Below, in pieces: positions 8,435 through 17,527 of a stretch of 64,000 nt of DNA (its first letter is position 1; each line of letters starts with the position of its first letter). The notes under the pieces were generated by a model that was given only the letters and a program-made list of their open reading frames with translations, ran no database searches and was not told the origin of the DNA. The translations under genes and the position numbers were made by a program. Origin of the DNA: Staphylococcus sp. IVB6181 (GTDB lineage: Bacteria > Bacillota > Bacilli > Staphylococcales > Staphylococcaceae); contig NZ_CP095096.1 in assembly GCF_025561445.1 (NCBI RefSeq), forward strand, positions 723,822-787,821, given 5' to 3'.

Positions 8435-8869
8435 ATGCGCAGAATTTTGTATACATTTTTAACTTATACAATTATCGGCTTGCTCAGCGGTGTATATTAT
8501 CGCGAGTTGACTAAAGCTTTTGAGTTCACAGGCAAAACGCAATTGTCGATTGTGCATACGCATCTGTTAATGCTGGGTATGTTCATGTTCTTGATTTTAA
8601 TTGTATTTGAAAAACTATTCCAATTAAGCAAGTACTACTCATTTAATTGGTTTTATTATGTTTATAATATTGGGGTTATCGTTACAGTGGCACTACAAGC
8701 GATTAAAGGGACAATGCAAGTTACAGGAGCAAGTATTTCACCTGGAATTGCAGGTATCGCAGGATTAGGCCATATGACTTTATCAGCCGGGTTTATTATT
8801 TTGTTCTTCTTATTGAAGAAAGCTATATTAACCCATCCGATAGAAGGACAGCAAAAACACAAAAATTAA
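8435..8869 (+). CDS. DUF2871 membrane protein
   Basis: This 144-residue protein has four predicted membrane helices and a short hydrophilic tail. The central motif VHTHLLMLGMFMFLI, with its conserved histidines, and the later GLGHMTLSAGFI look like the DUF2871 family, which is distantly reminiscent of haem-copper oxidase-related membrane proteins. AGGAGGAAA precedes the ATG. Function is unknown. The upstream MarR gene may regulate it. Confidence 0.8.
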   Translation: MRRILYTFLTYTIIGLLSGVYYRELTKAFEFTGKTQLSIVHTHLLMLGMFMFLILIVFEKLFQLSKYYSFNWFYYVYNIGVIVTVALQAIKGTMQVTGASISPGIAGIAGLGHMTLSAGFIILFFLLKKAILTHPIEGQQKHKN

Positions 8870-8879
8870 AAGTATATGC

Positions 8880-8916
8880 AAAAGACGCAACATGGTGCGA
8901 TGTTGTGTCTTTTCTT
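8880..8916 (+). terminator. Terminator after the DUF2871 gene
   Basis: AAAAGACGCAACAT and ATGTTGTGTCTTTT pair across a short GGTGCG loop and run into T-rich sequence. Confidence 0.82.
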
Positions 8917-8962
8917 TATAATTTGATAAAAGTTAATATCATCTCGCGACAATATCATGTAA

Positions 8963-10069
<1,107 letters not shown>

Positions 10070-10080
10070 TGAAACAAAGG

Positions 10081-10116
10081 AAAAGCATTCAGAGCAAGCG
10101 TCTCTGAATGCTTTTT
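10081..10116 (+). terminator. Terminator of the ferredoxin-NADP reductase gene
   Basis: AAAAGCATTCAGAG and CTCTGAATGCTTTTT pair across a short loop and end in a T run on the plus strand. Confidence 0.85.
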
Positions 10117-10121
10117 GCATG

Positions 10122-10153
10122 CAAAAAATGCCGCACTCAAAAGTACGGCATTT
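10122..10153 (-). terminator. Terminator of glcP
   Basis: On the minus strand AAATGCCGTACT and AGTGCGGCATTT pair and are followed by a T run. It lies directly beyond the glcP stop codon, back to back with the terminator of the opposing gene. Confidence 0.82.
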
Positions 10154-10160
10154 CAATGTG

Positions 10161-11522
10161 TTACTTATTGTCGAAGTTTGCAGTAGTTGCGGAAGTACGT
10201 TCGCGCAATTCTGCTTCGATTTCTTCTAAACTGCGTCCGCGTGTTTCTGGCAAGTATTTAGTCACAAAGATTGCGGCAAATACGCCAATCACTGCGAAGA
10301 TCAAGAAGACGCCTTGTGTCGGCAATACTTCGTTTAACATAGGGAAAAATTGTGCAACGGCTAAACTTCCTAATGATAAGACAAGTGCTGCAATACCTGT
10401 TGCGGCACCACGTGCACGCATAGGGAAGAGTTCCGGCAGCATAACCCATAGGACAGGACCCCATGAGAAACCGAAGAAAATAATAAAGATTGTTAAGCAT
10501 GCAATGATAATCCAAGCAGATGATTGGATACCCATTGACCAGATTAAGATAGCCATGATGACTAATGAAGCCACCATACCGATATTTCCGATTAACAATA
10601 ATTTCTTACGGTCGATTTTATCAATAATCATAATAGCGACAATCGTTACAAGTACGTTGACCGTACCGATACCGACTGAACCTAAAATAGATGCTGAGTC
10701 ACCTAAACCAGCTTTAACGAAGATGGAAGGTGCATAGTAAATAATTGCGTTGATTCCGATAATTTGCTGGAAGAGTGCGAACACACAACCGATAATAATC
10801 GTTGGGCGCAGCCAAGGTGATTTTAAAACATTCCATGTACTTTCTGAAATAGCATTGATTTCTTTCATTTCAGCAATTTCATGATCGATTTGGTTTTTAG
10901 GGAATGTTAAGCCCATCACTTTACGTGCCGCATTTTCACCGCGGTGTTCCAGCAGCCATCTTGGACTTTCCGGCATAAAGATAACGCCGATTAAAAGAAT
11001 GACAGATGGTACAACTGCAAGTCCTAGCATCCATCTCCAACCTTCGATGCCCGCAAAAGCGTAACCTGTTAAATATGAAGCCAAGATACCGATAGTAATC
11101 ATCAGTTGGTTTAATGAACTTAAAGAACCGCGTGATTCTGTTGGTGCCATTTCTGATAAATACACAGGAACGATAGCTGTAGAACCACCTACCGCGATAC
11201 CGATAATAAAGCGGCCGAGAACTAATGTTGTTAAATTAGGTGCCAGTGCTAATACCAATGCGCCTACTATGTAGATAATCGCAATGATAAAGACAACACG
11301 TCTGCGCCCTAATTTATCTGATGACGGTCCGCTGAAACCAGAACCTAATATCGCACCGATTAACATGGCTGATACAACAAAGCCTTCTGTTGCGCCGGTT
11401 AACGGTATATCATCAGGAATATAAAGCAGGGCACCAGAAATAATACCCATATCATAACCATAGAGCAATCCGCCGAGTGCACCTATGAAGAAAATGAGGT
11501 TTTTGTTAAACTTCTTTCCCAT
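10161..11522 (-). CDS. glcP: Glucose/H+ symporter, sugar porter MFS family
   Basis: This 453-residue, 12-helix protein carries the sugar porter signatures: GALGGLLYGYDMGIISGAL in helix 1, DKLGRRR in loop 2-3, PESPRWLLEHRGE in the central loop, QQIIGINAIIYYAPSIF in helix 7 and PETRGRSLEEIE at the C terminus. It closely matches my memory of S. epidermidis GlcP, a glucose-proton symporter that works beside the PTS. AGGAGGTTATCATA precedes the ATG. A cre-like site 37-51 bases upstream of the start suggests CcpA control. The gene is monocistronic. Confidence 0.92.
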   Translation of the reverse strand: MGKKFNKNLIFFIGALGGLLYGYDMGIISGALLYIPDDIPLTGATEGFVVSAMLIGAILGSGFSGPSSDKLGRRRVVFIIAIIYIVGALVLALAPNLTTLVLGRFIIGIAVGGSTAIVPVYLSEMAPTESRGSLSSLNQLMITIGILASYLTGYAFAGIEGWRWMLGLAVVPSVILLIGVIFMPESPRWLLEHRGENAARKVMGLTFPKNQIDHEIAEMKEINAISESTWNVLKSPWLRPTIIIGCVFALFQQIIGINAIIYYAPSIFVKAGLGDSASILGSVGIGTVNVLVTIVAIMIIDKIDRKKLLLIGNIGMVASLVIMAILIWSMGIQSSAWIIIACLTIFIIFFGFSWGPVLWVMLPELFPMRARGAATGIAALVLSLGSLAVAQFFPMLNEVLPTQGVFLIFAVIGVFAAIFVTKYLPETRGRSLEEIEAELRERTSATTANFDNK

Positions 11523-11559
11523 TATGATAACCTCCTATATTAGAATTTAATGTAAATCA

Positions 11560-11573
11560 AGTATACGCTTTCA
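11560..11573 (-). promoter_or_regulatory. cre-like site upstream of glcP
   Basis: On the minus strand TGAAAGCGTATACT matches the catabolite-responsive element consensus TGWAARCGYTWNCW at all but one position. Its place just before glcP is consistent with CcpA control of a non-PTS glucose transporter. Confidence 0.6.
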
Positions 11574-11653
11574 TTAAATTAAAGTAAATAACAATATAAT
11601 ACGACTTGTCCAATAATATTTATTAAAATATATTGTAATTATGAAATTCAAAT

Positions 11654-11690
11654 AAAAAAGCAGCAACTTCATTTGAAATTGCTGCGAAAA
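11654..11690 (-). terminator. Terminator of the quinone reductase pseudogene
   Basis: On the minus strand GCAGCAATTTCA and TGAAGTTGCTGC pair with one wobble and lead into a T run. Confidence 0.8.
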
Positions 11691-11699
11691 GGGAGGAGA

Positions 11700-12697
11700 T
11701 TATTGCTGATCAGGGTTGATTTTAACGACAAAACGGCCGCTGGATTGATTATTCAACATCTGTTCCATAGCATCAGGTACGTCATCTAATGAAATGACCT
11801 GTTTGATAGAATGCAGAGGCTCTGGTTTTAAATCTGTCGCCAGTCTGCGCCAGATTTGTTTGCGTATTTTCATAGGTGTTTCTGCTGAATCGACCCCTAA
11901 AATACTATTGCCGCGTAAAATAAACGGTAAGACAGTTGTCTCGAAATCAATACCTGCAGTGTTGCCGATTAAAGCGATGCTGCCTCTGTTTTTTAAGCGT
12001 TTGATAATATCTCCGACATGTTTGCCGCCTACAGGATCAATGACTGCTTGCCATTCTCTTTTGCATAGCGGCTTTTCTGATTCTCTTTCGACACGAGGAA
12101 TCACTTCATCAGCACCGATAGATTTTAAATAGTCTTCATTTTGCTGGTTACCGGTACTTGCGACTACTTTATAGCCGATGGCACTTAACATCATTGTTGC
12201 CAAGTTGCGGACGCCGCCGCTTGCACCGCGTACAAGGACAGGCGAACCTTCGACAGTTAATCCGTTGTCCTCAAGTTTTTGGATTGCTAAACCTGCGGTA
12301 TAGCCTGCAGTACCATAAATCATTGCTTCTTCAAGTGTCAGATTTTTAGGAAGCGGGAGTACCCATTCTTCTTTGACACGTGCAAGTTCGCTTAAGCCGC
12401 CATGATGCGATACACCTAAATCATAACTTGTCGCAATCACTTCATCTCCAGGTTGGAAGGCGGAAGTTTCAGATTCAACTACTGTACCTGCTAAATCAAT
12501 CCCTGGAATAATCGGATAATCTTTTACTACACCAGCACCTTTTTTGCTGCGAGTGCATCTTTATAGTTAATACTAGAATAGGCTACGCGTATTAATACGT
12601 CGCCTGATTCGATTGTTTCTATAGGTAATGTTTTTAATTGCGATTTGACTTGATGGTCATTCTTTTCTGCATAATATGCGCGGAATGTCTCTGTCAT
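11700..12697 (-). pseudogene. Zinc-independent quinone oxidoreductase (YhdH/AcuI-like), frameshifted
   Basis: Two minus-strand reading frames together make one medium-chain dehydrogenase/reductase of about 330 residues. The N-terminal part (from the ATG at 12697, after AAAGGA) reads MTETFRAYYAEK to SSINYKDALAAKK and then hits a stop. From about 12539 the family sequence GAGVVKDYPIIPGIDLAGTV continues in another frame down to 11702. The switch falls at a run of six A on the coding strand (T6 at 12540-12545); a seventh A would restore the frame. The C-terminal part keeps the NADPH-binding VRGASGGVRNLA region. Family members reduce quinones or acryloyl-CoA. The gene is broken as written unless the tract slips or the base call is wrong. 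Confidence 0.85.
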
Positions 12698-12820
12698 ATC
12701 TTTCATTCCTTTCATTTTCATAATTAAAGAAATGTTAACACGAACATAGAACCAGCAACAAATAGAGTGGCTCAGTTTAATACATGACTTGTGTCATAAT
12801 AATTTTTTGTTAAAAGAATT

Positions 12821-12850
12821 TTTACATTTTCAATGTTTATACAATATAAT
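12821..12850 (+). promoter_or_regulatory. Promoter of the lipoprotein gene
   Basis: TTTACA (12821-12826) and TATAAT (12845-12850) are separated by 18 bases, and the ATG follows 63 bases later. Confidence 0.6.
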
Positions 12851-12913
12851 GGAAGTGTATAAGTTAAGAGATGATACCATCAAAACATTGAAAGTACATA
12901 AGGAGGAGAACGT

Positions 12914-13687
12914 ATGAAAAAGTTATTTGCCGGAGCATTAACGTTATCATTAATTCTTGCCGCTTGTGGTAATGATGACAGCAAGAAAGAGGATGAAAAC
13001 AAAGATAAAGACCAAACAACACAAGAAAGCAAGAGCAATGATAAAGAAAGCAGCAAGGATAAAGAAGCTAACAAAGATAAAGACAAAGCAAGCGAAGACA
13101 GCAATGCTTCTGACAGCGATCAATCAAGCGAAGACAAAAATGCCTCATCTAGTACAAGCGGTGAGGGTGCAAATTCATCTTCAAACAGCGAAGGAGCTTC
13201 TGATTCAAGTTCAAACAGCAGTGCTGACAACAAAGCAGCATCTTCAGGTGCAGCCGCAGGAGCTAACGGCGGACAAAGCGGAGATGCTAACAGTCAAGCA
13301 GCTCAAGGTCAAAATACACAGCAAACTGCAGGTCAAAACAGCACTCAAGGCAGCCAAGCACAACAAACGGGCTATGTAGCACCTTATCAAGGTCAAAATG
13401 CAGTACCAGCAGCAAGTACAATCGGACAAGCAGCTGTGAATGAATCTACATTACGCGTATTGCCGAACTTCCCGCAATCACTGCAAACAGCTCAAAATGC
13501 TGCAGATGCAATTAATGGACAATCTAATCCGTACAATGATTTTGGTGTACAAGATAACGGAAACGGCAGCTATTCATATGTATTCAGCTTCCGCAACCAA
13601 TCACAACCAGGCACATATTCATTAGTCACTGTTAATCAGCAAGGTCAAGCGGCAGTCATTGATCCGGCATATGCTGCAGGTCAATAA
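12914..13687 (+). CDS. Low-complexity cell-surface lipoprotein
   Basis: The 257-residue product starts with a lipoprotein signal peptide whose lipobox LAAC ends at cysteine 18, so it should be lipid-anchored to the outer face of the membrane. Residues 20-150 are a low-complexity linker, first rich in K, D, E and S, then in S, N, A, G and Q. The C-terminal 100 residues (about 155-257) look folded and contain LRVLPNFPQSLQTAQNAADA and YSYVFSFRNQSQPGTYSLV. That layout suggests a wall-spanning stalk with a small outer domain. AAGGAGGAGA precedes the ATG. I do not recognise the C-terminal domain. The gene is monocistronic with a strong promoter. Confidence 0.85.
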   Translation: MKKLFAGALTLSLILAACGNDDSKKEDENKDKDQTTQESKSNDKESSKDKEANKDKDKASEDSNASDSDQSSEDKNASSSTSGEGANSSSNSEGASDSSSNSSADNKAASSGAAAGANGGQSGDANSQAAQGQNTQQTAGQNSTQGSQAQQTGYVAPYQGQNAVPAASTIGQAAVNESTLRVLPNFPQSLQTAQNAADAINGQSNPYNDFGVQDNGNGSYSYVFSFRNQSQPGTYSLVTVNQQGQAAVIDPAYAAGQ

Positions 13688-13745
13688 AGCGATACGTTAG
13701 CATTTCAAAAGTATTGAAACAAGTATTAAGCAGATGAGAACAAAT

Positions 13746-13778
13746 AAATGCTCAGCACATCTTCGTGCTGAGCATTTT
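13746..13778. terminator. Bidirectional terminator, lipoprotein / TagF-like gene
   Basis: AAATGCTCAGCAC and GTGCTGAGCATTT form a perfect stem with a six-base loop, with A and T runs on both sides. Confidence 0.87.
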
Positions 13779-13788
13779 TATCTTCTAT

Positions 13789-15516
13789 TCAGGTTAATGA
13801 TTTGCGGCGTTTCGAACGCTTTGGCAATTGCTGCACAATCAAACTGGAAATCGTTTCGAAAGAATGATTGTGACGATTGACAAACGGATGATTAATCAGT
13901 GGAATAGATTGGTTGATTAAGGCATTTGTCAATGCTTCTGCGCTGCTGTAAGCAACAGGTTCAAAAGGTTTCATAACTTCTTCATAAAGCCCGCGTTCTT
14001 GCTGGTAGTTGTCTAAATGCGGTGTATAAAGTGCTGCAGGTTTATCTATAGTTAATGCATCAAAGACAACAGAAGAGTAATCGCTGATTAAAATATCGCA
14101 AGCGAGTATTAAATCTTGTGTTTCCATATTGCTTGCTGGCTGAATCACTTGTTTTGAAAGTGATGTATCTTGTGTTTCATCGCTTTCGATATGTCCGCGG
14201 AATATCACATTATAATGCTGAAGCAGTTCTTCTGAAATAGACAAGTTATCATCCGGTTTTGGATTTGTTTTCCATGTCGGCAGATAAAGCAGTGTTGGTT
14301 TATTCGGATCAAGCTTAAGTGCTTGTTTGATAAATTGCACGTAAGGCTGATCGTTTTGTTTATCTAACAAGTAGCGTACTCTTGGATAACCGCAAGCTGC
14401 TATTTCCGTATATTGCATCGGAAAGGCGGTCTTGAAAAGCTCTGCTGCTTCTGAACTGTCGCAAATCAAATAATTCTGTTGGAGCCATTTATTATATTTG
14501 CGTGCACGGTAATTATAGATTTCTTGGTTTTGGTAAGGTTCTCGGCTGTCTAAGAACAGTTGTTTTAATGGTGTGCCGTGCCATAGCTGAATAATTGTTC
14601 CATTCGGTTTCAATGTATCAGGAATATAACTTTCGCTGATAACGACATTGGCATTTTCAATCAAATCTTTTGTGTCTTCATGTTCTGGAGAGACAAAATG
14701 CGGGCCTGTCGCATCATCTGTAATATAGAATGCAGGGTATTTTGAGTAATGTTTTGCAAAGTAATTGAATAAATAACGTGAATTACCTCTAAAGCCGTAA
14801 TCAAACCCTAAAAAGACGACGGTGCCGTTTAACGCTTTCTCTTGTTTTTCGTATATATTACTCATGCTTTGATGATTTTCATAACTGCGATCTAATATCA
14901 TGCTGGTGATAAAGTGGGGCAGTTTAAAGTGCGTCTTCCATAACCAGTTATCGACAAAGCGAACAGGTTCAGGCAATGTAGTATTTCTGAATTTGAAAGG
15001 CGGCTTTTGATGATGCAAGTATGCCAGTTTATTTAAATTAAATTGTGTAACTTTCGCATATTCATGATGTTTAATACTTTGATAAAACGATTGTGATGTT
15101 CTTAGATGCGTTTTAAAGTCGAAGACCACATGTCCGTTCGTTTCGACTTGTTCAGATAAAAGCAATGCGGCTGCTAAATCAAACGCTGTTTCGCATTGGA
15201 AGGTATTAAGTGCTGTGATAGATTGCTTAATACTAAAAATCATATTCGGGAAATGATTAATGTTATTCATCCATGTATCAAAGTCGACAGCAGTATTTGC
15301 AAAATAGCGGCAATCGTTTTGATAGTAAGAATCTACTGTGTAATCTACAACAATAGATTGTGAAGTATTGTGTGTTTTCAGCGCTGACAATTGGTCGGGA
15401 TAGATATCTATATTTAAGTCAGAGGGGATAAAATGCGTATATCCTTCTTCAAGGGCTGTTTTAAGTGTAAACAACATTTTATCGCCTGATTGATATTCTG
15501 TTGTTAGTATTTCCAT
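13789..15516 (-). CDS. CDP-glycerol glycerophosphotransferase family protein (TagF/TarL-like)
   Basis: This 575-residue protein has a C-terminal catalytic half of the teichoic acid polymerase family. From about residue 230 it shows VFLGFDYGFRGNSRYLF, IIQLWHGTPLKQLF (family motif with the catalytic-type histidine), and near residue 485 ACDILISDYSSVVFDAL. These enzymes transfer glycerol-phosphate or ribitol-phosphate from CDP donors to wall polymers at the cytoplasmic membrane face. The N-terminal 220 residues are not a family motif I recognise and may bind an acceptor or membrane. GAGGTC precedes the ATG. It is not beside the usual tag/tar genes, so it may build an accessory polymer. A glycosyltransferase gene of the same strand lies 2 kb away beyond lctP. 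Confidence 0.82.
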   Translation of the reverse strand: MEILTTEYQSGDKMLFTLKTALEEGYTHFIPSDLNIDIYPDQLSALKTHNTSQSIVVDYTVDSYYQNDCRYFANTAVDFDTWMNNINHFPNMIFSIKQSITALNTFQCETAFDLAAALLLSEQVETNGHVVFDFKTHLRTSQSFYQSIKHHEYAKVTQFNLNKLAYLHHQKPPFKFRNTTLPEPVRFVDNWLWKTHFKLPHFITSMILDRSYENHQSMSNIYEKQEKALNGTVVFLGFDYGFRGNSRYLFNYFAKHYSKYPAFYITDDATGPHFVSPEHEDTKDLIENANVVISESYIPDTLKPNGTIIQLWHGTPLKQLFLDSREPYQNQEIYNYRARKYNKWLQQNYLICDSSEAAELFKTAFPMQYTEIAACGYPRVRYLLDKQNDQPYVQFIKQALKLDPNKPTLLYLPTWKTNPKPDDNLSISEELLQHYNVIFRGHIESDETQDTSLSKQVIQPASNMETQDLILACDILISDYSSVVFDALTIDKPAALYTPHLDNYQQERGLYEEVMKPFEPVAYSSAEALTNALINQSIPLINHPFVNRHNHSFETISSLIVQQLPKRSKRRKSLT

Positions 15517-15749
15517 AGTATGACCTCAGTTTTATAATATTAAACTATATTTTAACATTTTGTTCATTAACTGTGAAAGAGAATCTTTTAACATTTATGC
15601 GACATCTTGCAAGTAAAGTTGGAACTGTACTATTATTTAAAAATATTGTATTATAACAGTTTGTTTTCTGAAAATAATATGTAAGCGTATACATTGGTGC
15701 ATATGCGTTTAACGCGAAAAAACAGTTTGAAAAAATTTCTGAAAAAGAA

Positions 15750-15778
15750 TTGAACAGCTCGTAAAAACATGTTATATT
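15750..15778 (+). promoter_or_regulatory. lctP promoter
   Basis: TTGAAC (15750-15755) and TATATT (15773-15778) are separated by 17 bases. The predicted transcription start falls inside the Rex-type palindrome that follows at once. Confidence 0.7.
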
Positions 15779-15780
15779 AT

Positions 15781-15798
15781 ATGTGAAATAAATCACAA
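15781..15798 (+). promoter_or_regulatory. Rex operator before lctP
   Basis: ATGTGAAATAAATCACAA is a near-perfect match to the Rex consensus TTGTGAW6TCACAA. It starts two bases after the -10 box, where a bound repressor would block transcription. Rex is the NADH-sensing repressor of fermentation genes, and lctP is a known Rex target in S. aureus. Confidence 0.82.
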
Positions 15799-15860
15799 AC
15801 TATTGTGTGATTCAATTTAAAGGCCTACTAAATTAAAATTGAAAGAGAAGAGGAAAGTAT

Positions 15861-17462
15861 ATGTTAGTATCTTCGTTTGATCCGTTCCACAATTTAGTCT
15901 TATCGAGTATTGTGGCTGCAGTACCGATCATATTATTCTTGTTATGTTTAACTATCTTTAAAATGAAGGGGATTTATGCAGCATTAACAACTTTAGTTGT
16001 GACTTTGATTGTAGCAGTAGTCATATTTAAATTACCGGCTGTTATGGCAGCGGGGGCAGTAGTAGAAGGAATATTCCAAGGCTGGTTGCCGATTGGTTAT
16101 ATCGTTATCATGGCGGTTTGGTTATACAAACTTTCTACCAAAACTGGACAATTTGCGATGATTCAAGACAGTATCGCAAACATTTCTCAAGACCAGCGTG
16201 TACAGTTATTATTAATCGGTTTTTGTTTTAACGCATTCTTAGAAGGTGTGGCAGGATTCGGGGTTCCTATCGCAATCTGTTCTATTTTATTAATCTATTT
16301 AGGATTCAAACCACTTCAAGCAGCAATGTTATGTTTAGTTGCTAACTCAGCAGCAGGGGCATTCGGAGCAATCGGTTTACCGGTAGCTGTTATTGATACA
16401 TTGAACTTGCAAGGCGGTATCACTGCACACCAAGTATCTAGTTATTCAACATTTACATTAGCGTTTATCAACTTCTTTGTACCATTCTTATTAATTTTCA
16501 TTATTGATGGATTCAGAGGTATTAAAGAAACATTACCATTTATTTTATTAGTATCAGTAATCTTTACAGTGTTCCAAGGTGCATTGACTTTATTCCAAGG
16601 TCCGGAACTTGCGGATATTTTACCTCCGCTCGCAAGCATGGGTGCACTAGCGCTTTTAAGCCGCAAAGTTCAACCGAAACATATTTTCCGTTTGGAGAAA
16701 GATTCAAAACCGCCAGTCACTCAGAAATTAACAGTGAAACAAATCCTATATGCATGGAGCCCATTCTATATCTTAACAATCTTAGTTATGTTATGGAGCA
16801 TGCCATTCTTTAAAGCACTCTTCTTGCCTGGCAAACCATTGCATTTCTTAGCAGTACAATTACCATTGCCTGGTACATTCAGTGAAGTGACTAAGAAAGC
16901 TATTACACTCAACTTGAATGTAATTGGACAAACGGGTACAGCGATTTTAATTACAATTATTATTACAGTATTATTATCTCAAACAACTACCTTTAAAGAT
17001 GCAGGACAATTATTAGGTGAAACATTCAAAGAGTTATGGATTTCTGTTATTACAATTTGTTTCATCTTAGCCGTTTCAAAACTTACAACATACGGCGGTC
17101 TAAGTGCTGCAATGGGACAAGGTATCTCTAAAGCAGGCGGTATCTTCCCATTATTCTCACCAGTATTAGGATGGATCGGTGTGTTCATGACAGGTTCTGT
17201 TGTTAACAACAACTCACTCTTTGCGCCGATTCAAGCATCAGTTGCAGGTCAAATCGGTGTCAAAGGCGGTATGTTAGTTGCTGCGAATACAGCAGGCGGG
17301 GTAGCTGCGAAAATTATTTCACCGCAATCTATCGCCATTGCGACTGCAGCTGTTAAACAAGTCGGTAAAGAATCAGAACTCTTGAAAATGGCATTGCGTT
17401 ACAGTGTAGGTATGGTCATCTTCATCTGTATCTGGACATTTATCTTATCTTTATTCTTATAA
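15861..17462 (+). CDS. lctP: L-lactate permease
   Basis: This 533-residue, highly hydrophobic protein belongs to the LctP family, with 12-14 membrane helices. Family segments include NAFLEGVAGFGVPIAIC, ANSAAGAFGAIGLPVAV and, near the C terminus, TGSVVNNNSLFAPIQ and AANTAGGVAAKIISPQS. It moves lactate with protons, allowing uptake or export according to the gradient. GAGAAGAGGAAAG precedes the ATG. The promoter carries a Rex-type operator, so expression should rise when NADH accumulates at low oxygen. The gene is monocistronic. Confidence 0.95.
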   Translation: MLVSSFDPFHNLVLSSIVAAVPIILFLLCLTIFKMKGIYAALTTLVVTLIVAVVIFKLPAVMAAGAVVEGIFQGWLPIGYIVIMAVWLYKLSTKTGQFAMIQDSIANISQDQRVQLLLIGFCFNAFLEGVAGFGVPIAICSILLIYLGFKPLQAAMLCLVANSAAGAFGAIGLPVAVIDTLNLQGGITAHQVSSYSTFTLAFINFFVPFLLIFIIDGFRGIKETLPFILLVSVIFTVFQGALTLFQGPELADILPPLASMGALALLSRKVQPKHIFRLEKDSKPPVTQKLTVKQILYAWSPFYILTILVMLWSMPFFKALFLPGKPLHFLAVQLPLPGTFSEVTKKAITLNLNVIGQTGTAILITIIITVLLSQTTTFKDAGQLLGETFKELWISVITICFILAVSKLTTYGGLSAAMGQGISKAGGIFPLFSPVLGWIGVFMTGSVVNNNSLFAPIQASVAGQIGVKGGMLVAANTAGGVAAKIISPQSIAIATAAVKQVGKESELLKMALRYSVGMVIFICIWTFILSLFL

Positions 17463-17482
17463 TTACAGAAGTTGTAAATATA

Positions 17483-17517
17483 AAAAACGGAGCCGAAATT
17501 TCGGTTCCGTTTTTTTA
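17483..17517. terminator. Terminator, lctP / glycosyltransferase
   Basis: AAAACGGAGCCGAAA and TTTCGGTTCCGTTTT form a stem with a very short loop and a run of seven T on the plus strand; A runs on the left allow use from the minus strand too. Confidence 0.87.
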
Positions 17518-17527
17518 ATGTAACTAC

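Larger units (their letters stand above)
15517..15860. other. Intergenic region, TagF-like gene / lctP (divergent)
   Basis: This stretch holds the leader and promoter of lctP with a Rex-type operator (described separately) and presumably the promoter of the divergent TagF-like gene. I see no gene in it; reading frames here are short and lack ribosome sites. Confidence 0.6.

Noticed and set aside
10108..10737. 209-codon open frame antisense to glcP
   Set aside because: It lies opposite a conserved transporter gene, lacks a ribosome site and has the composition of a shadow frame.
12957..13379. 140-codon lysine/glutamine-rich frame inside the lipoprotein gene
   Set aside because: It is an alternate frame of the low-complexity linker and has no start signals of its own.
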